Shown here: positions 59,695 to 64,000 of the stretch, piece after piece
How positions within the stretch are numbered: position 1 is the stretch's first letter
Layout: every line of letters begins with the position of its first letter
From: JAFAGO01 sp031987605
GTDB taxonomy: Bacteria > Bacteroidota > Bacteroidia > Flavobacteriales > Weeksellaceae
Direction of reading: 5' to 3'
Length of the DNA: 64,000 nt
NCBI GenBank assembly: GCA_031987605.1
Contig: DALZZF010000001.1
Coordinates: 434,001 to 498,000, forward strand
Position numbers and translations under genes: made by a program
The notes under the pieces: model-generated
What the model was told of the DNA's origin: nothing
Seen by the model: only the letters and a program-made list of their open reading frames with translations
The model's database searches: none

Positions 59695-60534
59695 ATGAAA
59701 AGAAAAGAGTTTCTAAAAAAAGTCGGAAAATTATCTTTGTTGGCAGCTTTTCCATTGTTTTATTCTTGGAAAATCGAACCTTTTTGGTTGGAGTTTGTCC
59801 ATAAAAAATTACCCATAAAAAACCTTCCGAACGAATTGGAAGGAAAAATCCTGATGCAGATTTCCGATCTGCATGTAGGAAACCGATTCGATTGGCGGTT
59901 TTTGATCGATTCCTTTATAAAAGCAGAAAAATACGAACCCGATTTTGTGGTCTACACCGGAGATTTCGTCAACAAAGGCAATCATCTTGAAAACGAATAT
60001 CTGAAAGCCGTTATGCAAACCGCCGTTTTAGGGAAACTGGGAACTTTCGGCGTTTTGGGAAATCACGATTACGGCGAAAATTGGAGAAATATGAAGTCTG
60101 CACAAAATATTTGCAATATTCTGCGAGATTATGGAATTACCATTCTCAATAATGAACAAAAGGAATGTTCCGGACTTAATTTTATAGGTTTTGAAGATTT
60201 ATGGTCACCGAATTTCGACCCAATGAAAGTGATGAAAGACTATGATTCAGAGAAAGCAAATATAGTTTTGTGTCACAATCCGGATGTTTGCGATCTGGAT
60301 GTATGGAATGGCTATAAAGGCTGGATTTTGAGTGGACATACACATGGTGGACAATGCAGGATTCCCGGTGTGATTACGCCTTTGCTTCCTGTGAAAAACC
60401 GTCGATACATTTCAGGAGAAATCGATTTACAGGATGGAAGAACGTTGTACATCAACCGGGCATTGGGACATTCTTTTCAGGTTCGGTTTATGGTTCGCCC
60501 GGAAATTACGGTTTTTAAACTGACAAAAGCATGA
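59695..60534 (+). CDS. Calcineurin-like metallophosphoesterase
   Basis: A 279-residue phosphoesterase. A basic N-terminus KRKEFLKKVGKLSLLAAF acts as a membrane anchor or signal sequence. The five metal-binding motifs are complete: ISDLHVG, YTGDFVNKG, LGNHDYG, LCHNPDV and SGHTHGGQ. This places it in the YkuE/YaeI branch, some members of which hydrolyse UDP-2,3-diacylglucosamine (LpxG) or act on phospholipid-like substrates at the membrane. The exact substrate is not deducible. Its stop overlaps the next gene by 4 nt. Confidence 0.88.
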   Translation: MKRKEFLKKVGKLSLLAAFPLFYSWKIEPFWLEFVHKKLPIKNLPNELEGKILMQISDLHVGNRFDWRFLIDSFIKAEKYEPDFVVYTGDFVNKGNHLENEYLKAVMQTAVLGKLGTFGVLGNHDYGENWRNMKSAQNICNILRDYGITILNNEQKECSGLNFIGFEDLWSPNFDPMKVMKDYDSEKANIVLCHNPDVCDLDVWNGYKGWILSGHTHGGQCRIPGVITPLLPVKNRRYISGEIDLQDGRTLYINRALGHSFQVRFMVRPEITVFKLTKA

Positions 60535-60830
60535 AGAATCTTCCCTTTGAAAAAAATGCATTTATCTATTTCTGTGTGAGCTGGAATATTGCTTTGGTGG
60601 CTTTATTATCGGTTTTTGCAGGATTTGAGGATTTAGCAATTTGGTTTTTATTACTTGGAGTAGGGCTGAATTTCTTCATCAATATTTTGGTAATCGTGCA
60701 GTTGATTGTATTGTGGAGTACATTTCCGGAGAACAGAAAGCGGTTTTCCAACTCAATTATACTGTTGCTGTTTAATGTACCTTTTGTGGCAGTTGCTTTT
60801 TTTCTTTTTGGTTTAATAAGTCTTTTTTAA
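60531..60830 (+). CDS. Small membrane protein coupled to the metallophosphoesterase gene
   Basis: A 99-residue protein with about three hydrophobic helices (YFCVSWNIALVALLSVFAGF, IWFLLLGVGLNFFINILVI, IILLLFNVPFVAVAFFLFGL). The ATG overlaps the upstream stop (ATGA), so translation is coupled. No recognisable family. A membrane partner for the phosphoesterase is possible but not shown. Confidence 0.75.
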   Translation: MKNLPFEKNAFIYFCVSWNIALVALLSVFAGFEDLAIWFLLLGVGLNFFINILVIVQLIVLWSTFPENRKRFSNSIILLLFNVPFVAVAFFLFGLISLF

Positions 60831-61265
60831 GGATAGAGAAAAATAGTAAAATAACCTCAATTCAGGATAAACTTTATGAAACGCAAAGTCAAACAAAAAA
60901 ATAATGATTTGATTATTAATATTTTAAGGCATACAAAGCCGTAGAACTTATTGAAATAATACAAGTTTTGTATTTCTTTTATAAACGAAGTGGCTTTTGT
61001 ATTTCTTAAAAACATTTTAGAAATGAAAAAAGTCTTTGTCTTTCATTGCGATAAAATTATTAATTGATTAAAAATAAATGTAATAGCGTGTTTTCTTATT
61101 CCGAACTCAGGTTAAAATAAATACTTCACAAAAATAATTTATCCTAAACGAAGGATAAAAACCGACTTCAAATTTATTTTAAAAACAATAAAAAAATCTT
61201 TGTGTTTGTCGCAAGGATAGGGATTCTCAATTCTAAAATCAAAACAAAAAAAATAAAATAATATT
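60831..61265. other. 435-nt gene-free AT-rich gap
   Basis: No credible ORF or RNA gene is seen. It holds TTTTGTATTTCTT twice (about 60966 and 60997), a looser ACTTTA-N7-CAAAGT pair at 60871-60889 that recalls the operator-like sites at 58 and 59 kb, and the inverted repeat TTATCCT-N6-AGGATAA at 61139-61158. Any of these could control the DUF4153-type gene that follows. Confidence 0.5.
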
Positions 61266-62642
61266 ATGAAAAAACATCATTTAATTCTTCTTACAACTGC
61301 ATTCTTTATTGTGCTTTTTTATGATGAAACCTTAGGAATTAACCTTGGAATATTCGGATTGTTTCTGAGTTTATTTCGGTTTTTCACAACAGTACCGAAA
61401 AATAAAACAAAAGTATTTTACGGTTTGTTTGCAGCGTCTATTCTGTCGAGTCTCGCATTTTCCTGGTTTGCCGATTTTTCATCTTTTTTGGCATTAGCAG
61501 CATCACTGCTATTATTGGATTTGAAATCGAAAAACCGAAATCTGAAATCACTTTTTGTACTTCCTGTTTTTGTGGTAAATTGGTTCACCTTTATTTGTCG
61601 TTTTTTTGATTTTAAGCAGTGGTTTCCTCAAACAAAGTCAGAAGGAACGGGACAGAAGTTGATTGCCGTTATTCTGATTCCCGCATTTTTTGTGTTCGTA
61701 TTTTTTGCAGTTTATACATATGGAAGCGATCATTTTGCCAATCTTTTTACCGATTTTGAACTCAATGTCAATTTCTTTCAGTTGATTGCGGTTGCCATTC
61801 TGGGATTTTTCATAGCTTTTAATTATTGGAATTTTGCTGTTGAACGCAGGATTTACAAACAAAACCGTTTTTTAAATTCAAATTTTAGCAATTCAACTTT
61901 GGAATCACGACCAACATTCGGGTTTTTAAATCTTGATTTTGAAAGATTGAGTGGAATTATTTCATTAATGGCTCTGAATGCAATGCTGATCGTTTTTATC
62001 ATCACTTATAATTACGAACAGTTTATCGAAATTCCGAAAACGCCGATCCAACTTTCCGCCGAAACACACGAAAGAGTCAATGCTGTGATTATGTGTATTG
62101 TTATGGCAATTCTGGTTATCCTATTTTATTTCAAAGGAAGTTTTAATTTTGATAAAAAATCTGGACTTCTGAAAATTTCTGCCCAAATCTGGATTTTTCT
62201 GAATGCCGTTCTCGTGATTTCCGCAATTTTGAAAAATACGGAATATGTCGTAAATTATGGTCTTACTTACAAACGTTTGGGAGTGTATGCTTTTCTTTCA
62301 TTGAGTATTATAGGGCTTTTTGTAACGTTTTTTAAAATCTGGAAAAAGAAAACCAATGCCTTTCTTTTCAACGAAATGTTTCGGTATGTGTATGGAATAA
62401 TATTGGTTTGCAGTTTTATCAACTGGGGCGGAATTATTACGGAAAACAATATGAAACGCAGCAATTTTGATTTAAATTATCATCTAACATCCATAGATTT
62501 CAACGAACGTCAACTTCTGAAATATGCTGAAACCCAAAATAATCCTCAACTTAAACACGAATTACTGCAAAAAATACGTTCAAAACAGAAAGAAAGTTTT
62601 CTTTCAAAAGTTTTATTTTACGAAACCATTTATACAAAATAA
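61266..62642 (+). CDS. DUF4153/DUF4173-type polytopic membrane protein
   Basis: A 458-residue membrane protein with about twelve hydrophobic segments. LGIFGLFLSLFRFF, NWFTFICRFFDFKQWFP, AVYTYGSDHFANLFTDFEL and VNYGLTYKRLGVYAFLSL match the DUF4173 (DUF4153-related) family, in which TYKRLGVYAF is a strong marker. The C-terminal soluble tail (NFDLNYHLTSIDFNERQLLK) is also typical. The function is unknown; in flavobacteria the family often accompanies small winged-helix regulators, as here. The stop shares one base with the next gene's start. Confidence 0.82.
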   Translation: MKKHHLILLTTAFFIVLFYDETLGINLGIFGLFLSLFRFFTTVPKNKTKVFYGLFAASILSSLAFSWFADFSSFLALAASLLLLDLKSKNRNLKSLFVLPVFVVNWFTFICRFFDFKQWFPQTKSEGTGQKLIAVILIPAFFVFVFFAVYTYGSDHFANLFTDFELNVNFFQLIAVAILGFFIAFNYWNFAVERRIYKQNRFLNSNFSNSTLESRPTFGFLNLDFERLSGIISLMALNAMLIVFIITYNYEQFIEIPKTPIQLSAETHERVNAVIMCIVMAILVILFYFKGSFNFDKKSGLLKISAQIWIFLNAVLVISAILKNTEYVVNYGLTYKRLGVYAFLSLSIIGLFVTFFKIWKKKTNAFLFNEMFRYVYGIILVCSFINWGGIITENNMKRSNFDLNYHLTSIDFNERQLLKYAETQNNPQLKHELLQKIRSKQKESFLSKVLFYETIYTK

Positions 62643-63142
62643 TGATGAAAAATATAATATTCATTACAGGAATCACCCTTTTTTTGTTTTCCTGTAATAA
62701 AGCACCAAACAGACCATTAGCTGAACAGAAAGAAGATTCGCTTTCCGCATTAGTTCCTTTACCAGATTCAAACAGGGTGAAGACTGAAAGTTCTGCTGAA
62801 AAAGTTCGTACTATAAATGCCGACACCATTACCGTAGAAACGGACGGTTCAAAATTACCACTGAGAATAGAGGATACATTCACCAATGATCGTCAGTTTT
62901 TTGTGTTGAAAATTAAAAATATGGATGCCGGAAAACTATCCGCTTCAGTGAAACCCCAAAATGAAAACATGAACATCCGGATTAATCAGATCCGAACACC
63001 GGATGGAGAATTTGATGGTCCTTTCGGTCGAGATTTGAAGGATTATCCGATTTCTGAAAAAGGAGAAGTATGGCTAAGAATCGGAAAAAGCATGATGGCT
63101 TCGGGAGATGGAGCGGGAAATTTTTCTGTGCTGGTGAATTAG
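62642..63142 (+). CDS. Putative lipoprotein downstream of the DUF4153-type gene
   Basis: A 166-residue protein. The signal peptide ends FLFSC, followed by NKAPNRPLAEQKEDS. The mature part is beta-rich (ADTITVETDGSKLPLRIED, FFVLKIKNMDAGKLSASV) and contains RTPDGEFDGPFGRDLKDYPI. No family is recognised. Its start overlaps the DUF4153-type stop by one base, so the two are co-translated and may function together at the envelope. Confidence 0.75.
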   Translation: MMKNIIFITGITLFLFSCNKAPNRPLAEQKEDSLSALVPLPDSNRVKTESSAEKVRTINADTITVETDGSKLPLRIEDTFTNDRQFFVLKIKNMDAGKLSASVKPQNENMNIRINQIRTPDGEFDGPFGRDLKDYPISEKGEVWLRIGKSMMASGDGAGNFSVLVN

Positions 63143-63152
63143 TTTTCGTTCT

Positions 63153-63193
63153 TTTTTCCTTCGGCGGCAGCGAAGCTGCCGCCGAAGGAAAAA
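63153..63193. terminator. Strong bidirectional terminator
   Basis: A 19-bp perfect stem (TTTTTCCTTCGGCGGCAGC with its complement) closes on a GAA loop. T and A runs at the two ends give a T-tract in either direction. It separates the convergent lipoprotein and dtd genes and is by far the most GC-rich spot in the area. Confidence 0.92.
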
Positions 63194-63199
63194 CTGCAA

Positions 63200-63649
63200 T
63201 CAGGCTTTCGATTTAGAATCCATCACAATCGTAACCGGACCATCATTAATTAAAGAAACTTTCATATCTGCCCCGAAAATTCCACTTTCGGTTTTTAGCC
63301 CGGATTTGGAAATTTCATCTTTAAAATAATCAAACAAAGGAATTGCTTTGTCTGGTTTGGCGGCTTTAATAAAAGAAGGACGATTGCCTTTTTTATAATC
63401 GGCAATTAAAGTAAACTGACTGATGCAAAGGATTTCACCTTTTATATCCAGAATAGAAAGATTTAATTTTCCTTCATCATCCCCGAAAACTCGAAGATTT
63501 AGAATTTTTTGAACGAGCCAGTTTGCATCTTCTTTTTCGTCGTCCTCGTGAATTCCAACCAATAGCATAAATCCTTTCTGAATACTGCCCACCATTTTTT
63601 CATCAACTTTTACAGAGGCTTCGGAAACTCTTTGAACAACTATTTTCAT
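63200..63649 (-). CDS. dtd: D-aminoacyl-tRNA deacylase
   Basis: DTD hydrolyses D-amino acids and glycine from mischarged tRNAs. The 149-residue length is standard. The catalytic-pocket motif CISQFTLIADYKKGNRPSF and the cross-subunit motif NDGPVTIVMDS (the Gly-cisPro region) are both present, as is VQRVSEASVKV at the N-terminus. It follows the Rieske-like gene with a single base between stop and start, so the two form an operon. Confidence 0.95.
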   Translation of the reverse strand: MKIVVQRVSEASVKVDEKMVGSIQKGFMLLVGIHEDDEKEDANWLVQKILNLRVFGDDEGKLNLSILDIKGEILCISQFTLIADYKKGNRPSFIKAAKPDKAIPLFDYFKDEISKSGLKTESGIFGADMKVSLINDGPVTIVMDSKSKA

Positions 63650-63650
63650 A

Positions 63651-64000
63651 TTAATTATAGATGCTTAAAAAATTGGTAGCAGAATTATAATTATACAAAT
63701 AGGTTTTCGGGGGAATATTGGCGACCGCTGTCGGTTGTCCGGTTAATAAAATCCACTCTGCTCCATCTTCTGGACAAACAATTTTGGTTCCGCCTTCAAC
63801 TTTTAGGGTGGTATTTTCCGTTGGACAAATATGAGGCGCGTTTCGGTCGTATATTTTGAAACCGGCGGTGGTGCGAACGATGATAAGCCCACGTGTTCCG
63901 GCACCGGCTTCATCCACATAAATCCAACTCCCCACATTCTGAAGGCTATAATAAGCAGGAAGATTCAAATCCAAAGTTACACTGATATAGGAGTCCGGAA
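63651..64000 (-). CDS. Rieske-like protein, 5' end cut by the window edge
   Basis: The frame is open to the right edge, with PDSYISVTLDLNLPAYYSL encoded up to about base 63998, so the TTG at 63974 is internal and the true start lies beyond 64000. The sequence VGSWIYVDEAGAGTRGLIIVR, APHICPTENTTLKVEGG and IVCPEDGAEWILLTGQP matches a Bacteroidetes lipoprotein family with a Rieske-like beta fold. Only single C-P motifs remain (HICP, IVCP) and the C-x-H pairs of a true Rieske cluster are not intact. An electron-transfer role is therefore doubtful. It is the upstream partner of dtd. Confidence 0.72.
   Translation of the reverse strand, partial: PDSYISVTLDLNLPAYYSLQNVGSWIYVDEAGAGTRGLIIVRTTAGFKIYDRNAPHICPTENTTLKVEGGTKIVCPEDGAEWILLTGQPTAVANIPPKTYLYNYNSATNFLSIYN

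Noticed and set aside
63972..63974. TTG as the start of the Rieske-like protein
   Set aside because: The frame continues without a stop to the right edge with family-like residues, so the start is outside the window.

Overview
The window reads as a chromosomal stretch from a flavobacterium, most likely the Chryseobacterium group (Weeksellaceae). The DNA is AT-rich and genes carry almost no Shine-Dalgarno sequences. Many start regions have the Bacteroidetes -7 box TAnnTTTG, and several starts are TTG or GTG. Lineage markers include a protein with a type IX secretion (T9SS) C-terminal domain, a bacillithiol gene (bshB1), a three-subunit succinate dehydrogenase of the Bacteroidetes type, a TonB/ExbB/ExbD/ExbD operon, and the DUF6452-DUF6048 pair beside rlmD. 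Both window edges cut genes: a tRNA methyltransferase on the left and a Rieske-like lipoprotein on the right.

Layout. 1-8.3 kb: tRNA methyltransferase, ftsE, rpmH (L34, 51 aa), nrnA-like DHH phosphoesterase, then a tight minus-strand operon (lipoprotein, alpha/beta hydrolase, exported protein, patatin, DUF1304), a lone exbD and tilS. 8.4-13.3 kb: OmpA lipoprotein, O-methyltransferase, NlpC/P60 peptidase, DUF1648 protein, Kdo transferase waaA and a convergent glycosyltransferase. 13.3-13.6 kb: a gene-free stretch with four copies of a 14-bp core, resembling a decayed type II-C CRISPR array, directly before leuS. 16.7-22.6 kb: exbB-exbD-exbD-tonB, then a small membrane protein, a PstS-like lipoprotein and a TPR protein. 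22.6-29.2 kb: bshB1, tRNA-His, comEC and sdhCAB. 29.3-36.5 kb: thioredoxin-fold lipoprotein, a 189-bp MITE-like element, rlmD, DUF6452/DUF6048, coaE, a metallo-beta-lactamase-fold hydrolase and ruvB.

36.6-46.4 kb is catabolic: hutI (histidine degradation) followed by paaB-C-D-G-H-I and paaZ for phenylacetate. The catalytic epoxidase subunit paaA, the reductase paaE, the ligase and the thiolase are not in the window, so the pathway depends on genes elsewhere. 46.5-54.9 kb holds two large accessory genes: an SF2 helicase with two predicted membrane segments and an apparent N-terminal frameshift, and a 1829-residue secreted subtilisin-like protease with five tandem FN3-CUB modules and a T9SS signal. 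A further enoyl-CoA hydratase follows.

56-64 kb: two tandem secreted proteins with VGI-T-NP motifs, then membrane-protein genes around a winged-helix regulator. Two of these genes share an identical operator-like site over their promoters. After that come a metallophosphoesterase, a DUF4153-type membrane protein, a lipoprotein and, convergently, dtd with the Rieske-like gene. A recurring architectural trait is a Rho-independent terminator followed within a few bases by a TAnnTTTG promoter and a close start codon.
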